The notes under the pieces were generated by a model. The model was not told where the DNA came from. It made no database searches and saw nothing but the letters and a program-made list of their open reading frames with translations. 64,000 bases of DNA. It comes from Phytophthora quininea (taxonomy: Eukaryota; Oomycota; Peronosporomycetes; Peronosporales; Peronosporaceae). Shown piece after piece: positions 1 to 10,969 of the stretch (positions are counted from its first letter, which is position 1; the number at the start of each line of letters is the position of its first letter). The stretch is from the NCBI GenBank assembly GCA_011947345.1, contig JAAVTG010000382.1, positions 1 to 64,000 on the forward strand, read 5' to 3'. Position numbers and translations under genes: made by a program.

Positions 1-217
1 CCAGACTTGGGTGAGCAGCACCAAGTGACTCAAGACCGCCGCATCCTGCTCTCGGTACTGCACGCGAGAGAAGCGACCTCCCATCAGCCCCGTCAAGAGC
101 TCGATCTGTAGCGATCGCCAACTCGAAGAGCCGCGACTGAAACATCGAGCAGCAGGTGAGTCTTGTGGACACTGGGAATTCCATAGACAGGCGAGCGAAG
201 ACGACCAGTGGAGCGGC

Positions 218-1182
218 ATGGGAGCTCGGGACGACGACGCGGAGCCCTCGCAGATCCTGGAGCATCTGTTCCTCGGGGCGAGAGCTCACGCGCGCGACAA
301 GGAGCTGCTGCAGCGACTGGGGATCACCCACATCCTTAACGTGAGCCCTTCGTCCTCAGTCAATGAGACCAACACTTTGCTGACTGATTTTGTTGGTTGT
401 ACAGGTGACGCCGCCCAAGAAGACGGATCCTGTGGCTGGAGTGCCCAACTTCTTCGAGAAGCTCTTCACGTACCGACGTTGCCCCATCTTCGACAACAAG
501 GCCGAGGATATTTCCAGTGTGCTGGAGGGCTGCATCTCCTTCATGGATCAGGCCAAGTACTATGGTATTTCAGCTCTTGATGCAGTGATGACTCGTGGTC
601 TGTTGTTGCTAACGATGGTCAAGTGCTCTCCTTGTGTGCATGTTTTCATTCTTAGGGCGGATCCTGGTGCACTGCAACAAAGGAGTGAGTCGCTCCTCGT
701 CCATGGTGGTGGGCTACCTCATGAAGATCAACAGCATGAACTTCGAGCAGGCCTTGGGTTTCGTTGTCGAGCGTCGACCGATGGCCAATCCCAACGAGAG
801 TTTCCGTAGACAACTGCAGGAGTACGAGCGTCGTCTTCAACGTGCTGTGCCCAAGGAGAAAAGTGCTCGAGCTGCTCGTGGACCAGTTGGCCCTGCCCGT
901 GGCCCCATCGGTCCGTCGATGCCGCTTAAAGCAACGTCGAAGGAAATCGATGGCAGTGGTGATGAACAAGCGGCCTCTATTGGACCGCAGCTACCACCAC
1001 ACCTTGCGAAAGCTCGGACTTCTAACGAACTTGATGAAGCTGTAGAAAAAGAACGTGCTGCACAAGACAAGACTGTAGTTACCATCGGACCCAGTCTGCC
1101 ACCTCATCTAAAGCGTCCACGGTTGGAATCGGGTGAAGACATCAATGCATCCAAGAAGAAAAAGTTGGAGAAGAATGAATAA
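218..1182 (+). CDS. Dual-specificity protein phosphatase with GPxLPPHL-repeat tail
   Basis: Three exons, 218-340, 405-564 and 656-1182, give about 269 residues; the introns (64 and 91 bases) start GTGAGC and GTATTT and end in AG. The catalytic signature HCNKGVSRSS (CX5R loop, nucleophile Cys, Arg) lies at the start of exon 3, and the preceding part (LFLGARAHARD, GITHILN) is the usual DSP fold start. It should remove phosphate from Ser/Thr/Tyr; the substrate is unknown. The tail is unusual: IGPQLPPHL and IGPSLPPHL, preceded by a GPVGPARGPIGP stretch, then a basic KKKKLEKN end that could be a nuclear signal. No frame break is seen. The start ATG at 218 is chosen because it gives the conserved DSP N-terminus. 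The gene converges with the kinase gene, with 74 bases between the stops. Confidence 0.85.
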
Positions 1183-1256
1183 ACTACCACAACGACGGTG
1201 CAACACAAACGAGCCGCAATAATTCAAGCACTGTATTGGATATGGATATCGGTCTC

Positions 1257-3958
1257 TTAGTGCGGGTTGTGCGTCGCGCGCATAATGAATCCGTCTTCTT
1301 GGTACGTGAAGTCGTCGAAGTGGTGGCCTTCGCCCTTCTTGCTGTTCACGGGCGAGTCCACCGCTGCCATGTTCTGGAACATCTCCGGTACGTTCGTAAT
1401 ATCATCCACGGTCGTAACGTCCGGCACAAACGTTGGCTCGATCTCCTTGCGCATCAGTTTATCCCAGTCGATGGCCTCGAAGAACGGGTGCGCCATAATA
1501 TCGCGGCCTCCGTTGGGGCCGCCACCAAGTCGTCGAGCTGGGTCGCGGTTCAGCAGCTTCGAGATCAACGAGCGAGCCACTGGGGAAATGTGCGACGGGT
1601 AGATCACTTCCGACTGCATAATGTTTTTGAACATCTGCCGGCGGTTGCGATCCACGAACGGCGTGCGTCCTGTCAGCATCTCGAACAGCAAAATGCCGTA
1701 GCTCCACCAGTCGACCACCTTACCGTACGGCTGGTGGCGCAGCAGCTCAGGAGCCATGTACTCGGCTGTCCCACAGATCGTTTTCATTCCTGTATCGGCC
1801 TGGGACGCACGAATCGCACCTTCAACTAATTGACCTTCCTTGGAGAGACCGAAATCAGTCAAGGCGATGTTACCCTTGGGGTCCATTAGAATGTTCTCCA
1901 ACTTCAGATCACGGTACGCAATCTGTTTGCTGTGCAAGTGCATCAAAGCGGTCAGCAACTGCGCCATGTACAGTCGTGTGCGTTCTTCAGAGAATCGCTT
2001 TGACTTTCGTAGGTGGTAGAACATTGATCCACCTGGGTAGTAGTCCATGATGAGGTAAAGTTTGTCGGCGTTCTGGAACGCATACCGCAGCCGTACGACG
2101 TACGGGTGGCTGATCTCCTTCAGAATATGCTGCTCTGCCTTTGTGTTCTCGATCTGGTCGTTTTTGATGATGTGCGACTTCACGAGGATCTTCATAGCAT
2201 AAATCTGGCCGCCATTCTTGCCATCCTTCTTGCGTACCAACAGCACTTTACCGAAGGCACCGCGGCCGACAACTTTCAGTAAATCAAAGTCAGCAATGGA
2301 CAGCGGCTTCTTTTCTGCTTCTTCGCGCTTCCGCATTGCTTCCATACGCTGTGTGTGCTCTGCCAGCTTCTCGTCAGACGGAACCTTAGCAGCGTTGCCA
2401 TTTGGACCCATGCGCGGCAGTTTGTTGTGCAGCATCATTTGAAGATCACAGCAACCGGAGCACACTCGCTTCGGCTCGCTGAATCCAGGCAAGAAGAGAC
2501 GATCCGAGCAAGATGTACACACAAGCCGCAGACACATCCGGCAGTATCGGCGGCGGTGCAGCACAAAGGTAGTCTTGCACAAATAGCAGCAGTCCCCGTT
2601 GGTCCCCGTCGAGGCTGTTGAGCCTCCAACGTCGGCATTCGATGCCCACGAAGGTACGAGTCCGATCTAGCGACGAATGTGTCGTGTACCCACTCTAAAG
2701 TGAGTTCGACTTCTCCGTTGCCGTGAGCTGTGGGCACCTTTTCGTCTTTCAGTGCAAACCATCTTCTATCGGCTCGATTCAACCCCACCTCGCTCATACT
2801 GACAACCACTTGGCCCAACGACGAATTCATCGGGAACGACCGGTCCTTCACAACAATCACCACTTGCGCTTCGCTGCTAGTGACCGGGAATGAAAAGGTC
2901 TGGTTCCATTCAGGATCCATGGTGTGTTTGTGACTCCCCACCGTCTCCTTCTTCTGCCCGGAACACATCACAACCGCGAACGGGTTATTGTACGGCTGTC
3001 CAGTCAACCTCGCGCGGTTTATCGTGACAATGAGCTTGTTCGGAAATGTCGCTCGAATTGCGTTCAAAGAGTCGTTAATACCATTGGCAATGGACTGGAG
3101 AAACACAAACGCCGACGTCTGCACGGAATGGACCGTCCACTCACGGTTTTGGCCTCTCCAGATGTGCGTCCAACCGACAGCGACGTGCATCCCAGTCTCG
3201 CCTTGGAAGATCCAATCACTGTAAACATGGGCTCCGTCGAGGCCTCAAAATTCACTCCTTTCTCCCGCAGCAATTGCCGCAACGCCTTGGAGTCTCCAGA
3301 CGTTACCTGGTGCGCCGACTCGATGAACGCAATGCCGCCGATCCGCTGCTCCTCGTGGTTGTTCAGCGTCGCCAAGAAGCTCTTCAGTAGCACTCCAGCT
3401 GTGTCATGCACAATGAAAGAAATCTCCTGCGCCGCATTGGGCACAATGTAGTTCTTCCAGACGTAGGCGACGTGAGCCTCAGGTGTCGAGCTGTGCAGGA
3501 TCTTGGCTCTGTGGCCGTTGACCATGCAGAAGTTGGTGCTGGGGTTGAGGATGACCACTCCGTAGCCGCCCTGGATGGCCGTCTTCAAATACGGGATCAT
3601 GGAGCCCTGGAAGCCCGTCTTGGGGTGGATCGTGCGGCTCCACATGCCCGGGTGCATGCCCTCGCCAGGCTGCAGGAAAACGCAGAGCTTGGGACACGCC
3701 GCGTAGTTGTGCGACACGAAGATGCTGCAGCGCGCCTCGGCCTTGGAGTTTGGGATGAAGATCTCGCGCAGGTTGAGCTCGCTCTTGAGCTTGCTGTGGA
3801 TCTGCGCCACCAGCGTCTGCATGAGCTCCTCCACGTCCTCCTCGCTCTTGAGCGAGAAGTTCTTGCCGCCTGCATCGACACACAGTCAGTCAGTACTGCG
3901 CTACGCCACAGAGAGAGAGAGAGAGCAGGACGCCACCTCTGGAGCTCAGGCGCCGCAT
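1257..3958 (-). CDS. Arb2-like / C2 / FYVE / AGC-family protein kinase, multidomain
   Basis: Exon 1 is 3937-3958 (ATG at 3958), intron 3870-3936, exon 2 1257-3869; about 878 residues. In order: an Arb2/FAM172-like domain (about residues 25-265; LQPGEGMHPGMW, ISFIVHDTAGVLLKSF), a C2 domain (about 275-385; KLIVTINRARL), a FYVE-type zinc finger (about 425-475; CYLC, HRRRYCRMC, CTSC, CSGC) and an AGC kinase (about 525-800) with GRGAFGKV, AMKI, YRDLKLEN, DFGLSKE and an activation-loop TICGTAEYMAPE. FDDFTY near residue 853 is a hydrophobic motif like that of S6K/Akt. All catalytic residues are present. FYVE and C2 domains suggest recruitment to phosphoinositide membranes. The frame breaks twice, near 3230 (C run on the coding strand) and 2646 (G run); one missing base at each restores a single open frame. 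Its start faces the PLP-enzyme gene 100 bases away. Alternative: two adjacent genes, Arb2 and kinase. Confidence 0.8.
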
Positions 3959-4058
3959 GCCGGAAGCCCTCAAGAACTGAACTGGCCGAGGGGTTTCTGC
4001 ACCGAAACGGCGTTGCGTTGTGATGCCGGACTAGGTACGATTTGGTCATCAAGGCACC

Positions 4059-5171
4059 ATGTGTTGGCGCTGGAGCAAGTCTCCTGTGTCGCGCGTGCTG
4101 TTCCGCGCCCAACGCGTGCACGTTAAACGAGATGATGTCTTCCATCTCGCGGGGAATAAGGTGGGGGCTTGCATTGTGGGAGTTGCTAGCTGAGACTAAC
4201 GCCGTGGGTGCTGCAGATGAGGAAGATGTATTGGTTTGTCAAGCAGAGCGACGAATTCTATCGAGGTGAGAGGCCAAATTACTCTTATGCAACGTGTTCT
4301 GTAGTGACTGAATAGTTGCAATCCACTTAGACGCTCACATCTTCAGCTTTGGGGGTCTCAGAGCAACGCGATGCTGGCACTTGCTCAACTGGCCCATGCC
4401 AAAAGCGTCCCCTTCACGTACTTCAGTCGGGAGCTGCATCTCCTCGAGACTAATTACCCAATTGAAGGCAATCTGGCCATGGCTAAAGCGCTCGGGATGC
4501 AGCACATTCAGCTCTCTCCAAATGCCTACCACGAATTGGTGGAGACCAGGAATTTTGCAGATTTTCTGCAGGGAGATCTCTGTCCTCCTCCAGATACGAA
4601 AAACTTGGACGTGCCGCAGGGAGCAGCATTTCAGAAGCTCAAGACGGCGTCAAGTTGCTGGCGGAAGAGATCAATGAGTACGTGGAGTCGGAGTGGCCCG
4701 AGAAAAGTTTTCGGTGGTGCTGCCCTGCGGGACCGGGACGACGGCGCTGTATCTGGCGCAGCACTTGAACCCGAACACTCGAGTGTACGCGGTTCCGTGT
4801 GTGGGCAACGCTGCGTACTTGCAACAACAATTCCGACAGCTAATCGATGAAGACCCAACGCTGGACAAGGAGACGGCTCTGCTGCCACGGGTGCTCACTC
4901 CGAAGCGAAAGAGTCGCTTTGGACGCTTGTGGTGGCCGCAGTATGACATGTACCAAGAAGTGCTGGAAGAGACCAAAATCGACTTCGACCTCGTGTATGG
5001 AGCCTTTGCCTGGCATACACTGTTCTCCAACCCTGCAGTGCTGGACGAAGTGCTGGGTCGACAGAAGTCGAATTCATTTCCGACAAGTGACGAACGAGAA
5101 TTGCTCTACGTACACACGGAGGCACGTCGGGCAACGCCACCATGCTGGCGAGGTATACCAAGCCGAGATAA
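4059..5171 (+). CDS. PLP-dependent enzyme, D-cysteine desulfhydrase / ACC deaminase family (frame-broken)
   Basis: Exons 4059-4160, 4217-4265 and 4347-5171. The first exon ends in KRDDVFHLAGNK, the family motif with the PLP-binding lysine, and the next begins MRKMYWF. Exon 3 carries QSNAMLALAQLAHAK, the substrate-binding loop, then LPCGTGTTALYLAQ, the phosphate-binding glycine loop, and GGTSGNATMLARY at the C-terminus. The family are fold-type II PLP enzymes that deaminate or desulfhydrate small amino acids. The frame must be shifted at four places: G run 4351-4355, GGG 4619-4621, CCC 4697-4699 and GG near 5118. Each fits missing bases in a short run, and the motifs on either side are undamaged, with stop TAA at 5169-5171. 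It is either a young pseudogene or, more likely given the neighbours, a correct gene read with missing bases. Confidence 0.7.
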
Positions 5172-5275
5172 AACGCAGACAATAAAAGCCGACGATCTTT
5201 GCGAGGCGTCGCGGCCAGTCGGCACTTCCAGAGGACCACAAGCGACCAGTTCCTGCTTTGACGTGCTGCTCCACG

Positions 5276-6661
5276 ATGTCGTTCCGAGAGCTGCGCAACT
5301 TGACGGAGATGATGCGGGCGCTGGGTTACCCTCGCCCGATCTCGGTGGAGAACTTCCGCACGCCCAACTTCGAGCTTGTGTCGGATCTGCTTTACTGGAT
5401 GGTCAAGAAATACGACCCGAGCTCAAGTATCACGGAGGAGATCGACACGGAAGAAGATCGAATCGAGTTCCTGACGCAGATAGCGACGGAGGTCTTGGCC
5501 AAGGCTCGGATTCGACTCAACCCCAAGCGACTTTATGCAGCCGACGGATTCGCCGTCAAAGAGCTCATCAAACTCGCCCACGTGCTCTACGAGGCCTCAC
5601 GGATCGATTTGGCAAACCAGCAAGAACCGGATGATGATGACGACGAACTGTCGGTGAAGTCACTGCTGGGGTCTCGTGTCAAGGACCCGAAAGCAATCCG
5701 CCAACTTGCGTCGGACATCACACAGTCTGGTGCCAAGCTCTACGATCTCTTAGAGACGGAGCTTGACGTTCGTGACGCTCGACAGCAAGCCATCCGCTTC
5801 TTGGACGCTCTCTCCACCAAAAGCGAAAACTCGAGAGAGCAGAAATTCCTCGAGCGCAGCATCCAAGACATTCTGGTCAGTCTGCAGGAGAACGTCGAGC
5901 TGACGGAGCGCCAAGTCGTGGAGTTGGAGGCCGAGGAGAAAGCTCTAGCAGCGAAGATCAAGAAGGCGCAGACAGACTTGGAGCGCAGCGAAAAACGCTT
6001 GAAGAGTTTGCAGCACGTGCGGCCGGCGTTTATGGACGAATACGAGAAGCTGGAGAAGGAGCTGGAGCGCCAGTACGCCGTCTACTGCGAGCGCTTCCGC
6101 AACCTCGACTACTTGCAACGTGAGTTGGATCTGTACAACAGCCGAGAGATGAAGAAACTGGCTGAGAATGACCGATCGCTCAAGAAGCTGCAGAAGAAGT
6201 TCCGCGACGATGAGCTTGCAATTTTGCGCGGTGAACAGGAGGACCAGATCGAGAACTCGATGCTGGATGCGATGGAGAGCAACAACAATAATAGGCATAG
6301 CAGCAAAGCACGAGTATCTGCGAGCAACCAGAAGCGAGCAGCTGGCGGGGCTAACAAGAAGAAGCCCGGATCCGATGAAGACAGCAGCTCTGAAGGTGGC
6401 AGCGGCAGTGGCAGTGGAAGTAGCGACGAAGATGATGACTCGAGTGATGAGAGCACCGGTGGCCGCAGACCTGCTGGAAATGGCGGGAATGGGAATGCAG
6501 GGGACGGCTCCGACTCGGATCAAGTGTCGTTGGCAGATTCCGGCGAGCTCATCGACAACGACGACGACTCTGGTTCTGACGCAGGCTCTGGCTCAGGCTC
6601 TGGCTCCGGATCGGGAGGCTCGGGCTCGGAAACAAACTCGGACTCGGACCAGGACTTCTGA
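5276..6661 (+). CDS. CLUAP1: Intraflagellar transport protein 38 / clusterin-associated protein 1
   Basis: A single intact reading frame of 461 residues. The start is set at 5276 because MSFRELRNLTEMMRALGYP is the conserved beginning of the family; an ATG six codons upstream is in frame but adds unconserved residues. The N-terminal CH-like domain (about residues 1-140, with NFRTPNFELVSDLLYW) is followed by a long coiled coil (about 190-330, rich in LE/EK heptads) and an acidic Ser/Gly/Asp tail (about 355-461). IFT38 is a peripheral subunit of the IFT-B complex that builds flagella, which fits an organism with zoospores. The Ser-Gly-Asp tail contains long GSGSGSGS stretches and is low complexity. 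The gene starts 104 bases after the PLP-enzyme stop. Confidence 0.92.
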   Translation: MSFRELRNLTEMMRALGYPRPISVENFRTPNFELVSDLLYWMVKKYDPSSSITEEIDTEEDRIEFLTQIATEVLAKARIRLNPKRLYAADGFAVKELIKLAHVLYEASRIDLANQQEPDDDDDELSVKSLLGSRVKDPKAIRQLASDITQSGAKLYDLLETELDVRDARQQAIRFLDALSTKSENSREQKFLERSIQDILVSLQENVELTERQVVELEAEEKALAAKIKKAQTDLERSEKRLKSLQHVRPAFMDEYEKLEKELERQYAVYCERFRNLDYLQRELDLYNSREMKKLAENDRSLKKLQKKFRDDELAILRGEQEDQIENSMLDAMESNNNNRHSSKARVSASNQKRAAGGANKKKPGSDEDSSSEGGSGSGSGSSDEDDDSSDESTGGRRPAGNGGNGNAGDGSDSDQVSLADSGELIDNDDDSGSDAGSGSGSGSGSGGSGSETNSDSDQDF

Positions 6662-6771
6662 GTATCGATCCACTGTACTGAAAGCGAGATTGTTGTCTGC
6701 CTCAGCACGTTAATTCTTCCCTGATAGTCCTAACCTATGAGAAGCAAAGTACCCACCTCCTCTATTCGACG

Positions 6772-8227
6772 CTAAAGCACTGCCGAGGTGCTTTCTTCTA
6801 CTTCCAGGTCTTGCTCCTGCGCGTCCACACTACTAACCTCATTTACAAAATTGTTGCGCTCCGTTGGAATCGCTTGGACTGATGCTGCATCCGCTGGAGA
6901 CTGGTTGCCGTGCGTATCATCCGCCGTGTCTTTGCTTTGAGTGCCGACAGTTTGGCCAACTCCAAGAGCCTCCATGATTGACGAAGTTGGGATCGATGCT
7001 TGCAGTTGTTGCTGGTCTCCTCCTCCAGATGATGCTTTAAGGCATCCGGAAAGCGATCGCCCAGCAGCGCTGCAAAAGCGAGCATGAGCTCGCGGTGGTC
7101 TTTTCGCCGTTGCAGGTCTTTTGAAGCCGTCGCTCTTCTCGCTCTCGCTGCTCTTGCTCTCGACGCGCTTGTTCTGCCTCGAGTCGCTGTGCATTCTCTA
7201 TTTGTTGCGCTGTCATAAACTGTAAGAGCAGCTCCATCACCCCAAGAGACGACGAGTCCTGAACCGCTGGTAGTTGATTCAAGGCCCCGGCAGGGTAGAA
7301 TGAACGCGGCACGGACGTTCCTGAGCCTGCTGCAAATGAAGACACGCCCTGTTGCTGACCCGGTGACGTTATGTGATGATTTGTGTAAGCTGGTGGTGGG
7401 ATCGTTGCTTCAGTCTCCATCTCTCCAGCACCTTCTTGCTCTCTCTCCTGTTGCTCCTGATGAATTGATAGCAGAACTTGTTCCATTTTCCTCTTCTTCC
7501 GCTCACGTCTGACTCGTTCACTCTCACTCAGCATCTGCTCCTCCACTGTCCGTCGCTTCTTCTCCACACTGTGCCGCAACATTGCAATGACACTTGACGT
7601 GGACGTCTCTCCAGTCAGCCAGGTGCCTGCAGGCTGTGCCTGCATCACAGAAGACGCCATCCCATCTACTGCAGCAGCACCAGTGCCTTCTTCTTCTGCC
7701 TCATCGACTCTCTTGTCTTCCAGCGTGCGATGATACTCCTCCTCCATCTGCCTCAGCTTGACGGCGATGTCTCCACCCGCCTCCACCTCGCTCTCTGCGT
7801 CCTGCCGTTGCTGCCCCTCCGTCATCTCGTCCTTCGCCTCCGTCGTCTCGCTCTCCGCTTGGCTCTTGCCGTCCGACCGCTGGTTGATCAGTCGCCGCAG
7901 TTCTTTAGCCTCCGCAATGTAGTCGGGCAGCCGGCCGCCTGAGCCTCGACTGCAGTACATCTTCTTGAACTTGCGCTTGAGACTCTCCACCTCCCGGTAC
8001 GGGATGGCCTCCGGCCGCAGGTAGTTGAACTGGTAGGCCACGTGCAGCCAGTCCTCGCCCGCCAGCGGCAGCACGGCGCGCACTTTGGCGTTCAGGCGCC
8101 GCATCTCGTCCACAGAGTAGTTAACGGTGCCGAACTTGCTGCTTGGGCGGCCGCTGCGCCCGCCGCGGGGCTTGGACGGAGGACTCGAGACGCCTGACGG
8201 CGCCCGACTCGCCGCACTGCGCGTCAT
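6772..8227 (-). CDS. DUF6818 (Myb/SANT-like) domain protein
   Basis: Starts at the ATG at 8225-8227 and ends at the stop at 6772-6774; about 485 residues once two missing bases are allowed for, near 7120 (A run on the coding strand) and 7017 (GAGGACC read as GAGACC). Residues about 30-100 (NYSVDEMRRLNAKVRAVLP, EDWLHVAYQFN, ESLKRKFKKMY) match the DUF6818 helix-turn-helix-like domain common in oomycete proteins. Acidic and Arg/Glu-rich coiled-coil regions follow (EEQMLSESERVRRERKKRK). A short conserved-looking C-terminal piece, MLAFAALLGDRFPDAL, lies after the first frame break, supporting the joined reading. A DNA- or chromatin-binding role is inferred only from the fold. The gene is divergent from the NELF-A-like gene, with 78 bases between the start codons. 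Confidence 0.65.
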
Positions 8228-8305
8228 GGAAAAAATCGGAATTGATTAAATAAAACTTTTAGGACAGTATACAGCTGACAAGTGCAACAAAATCTCATAA
8301 GCCTT

Positions 8306-9981
8306 ATGGAGACAAGCACTCGGGAGGTGTCCCCTCGGCGGCGACGCCGTCCTCCCGCGTGGAGGCTGGGTCGTCGTTCGACGCCTGGCTGTTGCAGAAA
8401 CTCCGTCAGGAGTGGAGCTCGCGCGAGTTCGGCGGGCTGCTCACGTCCTCCAAGCTGGCGGAGGCTCGCGCCAGCTTCCCGCACTTGGAGACGCCCGTCA
8501 AAGTGCGGCTGCTGTTGGCGCTGCTGAGCGTCCGCAAGGATGAGGAGAACCCCAGGGAGTTCGCTGAGCTGCTGAAGCTGGCGGAGCAGGATGCGGAGGA
8601 GTGGGTCAAGGTCAGCGCAGGCGTCGTCCAGCAGTTCCTGGTACTGCAGAGAGACGGCACGGCCAAAGACTCTTATTTACACGCCCAATTGGAGGCTACA
8701 GCTGATAAGGTGGTGGCGGCAGTGGCATCTCCCCCAGAAGCGCCACAGCAGCTCGCAGGTGGCGCTGGACGACTTTTCTCGCTAGAGAACGGACTGCTGA
8801 GCCACTCGCTGAGGCCGCAGCTCGCTCCAACGGCTGCTACCCATTTCACTGTGAGTGGGGAGGACGATGACGTGAAGAGGAAGGGAGACATGGGAGATTC
8901 GCCCTTGAAGAAGCCACTGCATCGTCCGCAGATGGCGCGGCCCTTGACGGCGGCGGGCATGTCGACGATCAATTCGGCTGGGGCAACTGCGTCTGCACGG
9001 CTGGGTGTAGCTGCAGCCAAACCGCCGATGGGGAAGAAGAAGAACATTTCAGAGTTGTCGTCGGAGATCCGACGCAAGGCAGATGCGGGGCGCTTCAAGC
9101 GCCAGCGCAGTCGTATCTCGATGATCGACATTGACGAAGTGAAGCAGATTGAATCGGAGAAAGCGCAAAAGGCTGAAGAGCGCAAGAAACAGAAACTGGC
9201 AGCTAAGGAGAAGGAGAAGGAGAAGGAGAAGGAGAAGAGCGCGAGAAGAGCAGGAGAAGAATGCTGCGGCTCCCGCTGTGGCAGGCTCAGATGACACGGG
9301 TATGGCTGTGGATGTCAACGCTGTGGTGACGTCTGCAGCGGATGAACACGCATCCATTGCTGCAGACATTTTCGCGATGCATCAGCAGCCAGGACCGGAG
9401 GACGTGACGCAGCAGTACGCGCAACAACAGCAGCAACCAACTGAGCAAAATACGACGCAAGCAGGCGGAGACGAGTATGTCCCCGATGGAACACAAGCGC
9501 TGCTAAATGCTGCATTCCACTCGACCCAGGATATCATGAAGGAAGTCGTGAGCCAGCAAACGCAGCAGATCCAGCAGCAACAGCCACTGGAGCCGCCGGC
9601 TTTCCAGCAAATGTACCGTCCTCAGCAACAGCAGATGCAAATGCACCACCTCGTTCCCCCACCACCGCAATTTCACCAGGGTTTCGAACCGGAAGATGCT
9701 ACGCTCAACAACAACAACGCAAGCGCAGTGCCGATGGGATTCGGCGGTTTTGGTATGGGTCTTCTGCAGGGTACTACGGAGACCAATTCGGCAACTATGG
9801 GACCAATATCTACGGCTCGACGGGATATGGCATGGCCCAGCCGGACAATAATGTCGGCTTGCCTCCTCTAGGTGGTCGGCAACTTGGATTTGACACCACC
9901 CCGCAGCAACAGCAGCAGCAACAACAACAGCAACAAAACAATGGCGGGTACATGGGCGGATCTGGAGAATACTGGAGATAA
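8306..9981 (+). CDS. Putative NELF-A-like protein with glutamine-rich C-terminus
   Basis: The main frame runs from about 8335 with an N-terminal helical domain (WLLQKL, GGLLTSSKLAEARASF, KVRLLLALLSVRKDE) resembling the N-terminus of negative elongation factor A, then a conserved-looking central motif RSRISMIDIDEVKQIE, a Lys/Glu stretch (EKEKEKEKEK) and a Q-rich tail ending GGYMGGSGEYWR with stop TAA at 9979-9981. No ATG exists in the main frame; the ATG at 8306 joins it if the C run at 8331-8334 lacks one base. Two more shifts are needed, near 9235 in the AAGG-rich stretch and at GGG 9769-9771, and together they bring the length into frame. NELF-A promotes Pol II pausing; the assignment rests on pattern resemblance only. 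It could also be an unrelated nuclear coiled-coil protein. Confidence 0.5.
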
Positions 9982-10068
9982 GCATGGGCTGTGAGAATTC
10001 ACCTACGCGAGGAAGTACATTTTGTTTCCCACTGTTTATCAATGTGCGTTGTGGTTCTTCGAGTCGTG

Positions 10069-10864
10069 TTAGAACCTCAGGTAGTAGTGGAACGCGTGGA
10101 TGTATGGGAAGCCCCCAGCGTTTCGCAGGCAGTCGCTACGTTCGTATCCGTCCGGAATGGAAAAACTCGACACGTTTTGCGGTCCGACTTGGACGTCGTG
10201 CAGGTCAAACGTGAGCAGCATCGTTGGCTGGCCGTTCACAACATTTTCTTCAGTTAACCGAATCGGAACTGCACGAAAACATTGGCGATCCGTGAGTTTT
10301 CCGCAAACCCTGATAGCTTGTAAAGAGTAGCTTACCGTTTGTTGCTACGTCGCTATACACATGTACGCGGACATCCTGATGGGAGTGCACCCAATGCTCA
10401 CACACTTTTCCTCTCACACTCTCCATCGCCTGGAGATAACAATAGTAAGTCACCAGTTTTGTTCCTTCCGAGTCAATTGCAGCAGTAATACCCACCACGA
10501 ATTGCTGTTTGAACGGGATCTCTGGCGTTGGCATTGCATCCCCCAAGTAGGCGCGCTCGCACTTGCGGAACTCGCCGTGCTTAACCATGAATTCTTGCTT
10601 CTGGTCGTAGCGCCGCAGGTAGGTCTTCCCCGCATTGTATCCCTCCAGCATCTCTGCGCGAGCGAGCTGCTGGTCAAAATCGTAGTGGATCTTCATCTTC
10701 CCCATGGACGGAGGATACCCCTGACGAGGGTCAGTCAGGTGCGACAGTACATGCACCTCCGCCTGGAACTGACGAGGCAGTTGCGGTGCTGTGTGGTCAC
10801 TGCACACCTCGTGGAGGTTCACGGCGAGAGTGAGAAGCAGCAGCGAATACAGCGAACTCTTCAT
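10069..10864 (-). CDS. Secreted protein of unknown function
   Basis: Exon 1 is 10336-10864, intron 10269-10335 (GTAAGC...CAG), exon 2 10069-10268; 242 residues with no frame break. The N-terminus (MKSSLYSLLLLTLAVN) is a clear signal peptide cut around residue 20. The body carries YDFDQQLARAEMLEG, several cysteines, and a C-terminal region ending FPYIHAFHYYLRF. The layout of a beta-rich, cysteine-poor body with a late Cys-containing segment recalls ependymin-like secreted proteins, but I cannot make that call firmly. There is no RXLR or LFLAK motif after the signal peptide, so it does not look like a typical host-directed effector. The gene converges with the NELF-A-like gene, with 87 bases between the stops. 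Confidence 0.75.
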
Positions 10865-10969
10865 GGTGTCGCTTCAAGATATCTTTTGACATGGTTTGTT
10901 AGTGACACTGGGCTCTAAAGATGCATAGGTCGTTAAACTCGGGTGTCCTTGAACAATTTCAATGCCAAC

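Noticed and set aside
3190..3330. A small intron inside the kinase gene instead of a frame break near 3230
   Set aside because: The GTAACG...ACAG option (88 bases) would remove conserved Arb2 residues and puts TGA in frame at the new junction.
4059..5171. Calling the PLP enzyme a pseudogene
   Set aside because: Four frame breaks would normally justify it, but all are missing bases in short runs, the active-site motifs are intact and neighbours show the same pattern. The call is left as a gene with doubt.
10069..10864. RXLR-type effector
   Set aside because: There is a signal peptide, but no RXLR or EER after it, an intron is present, and the body is a folded-looking conserved protein.
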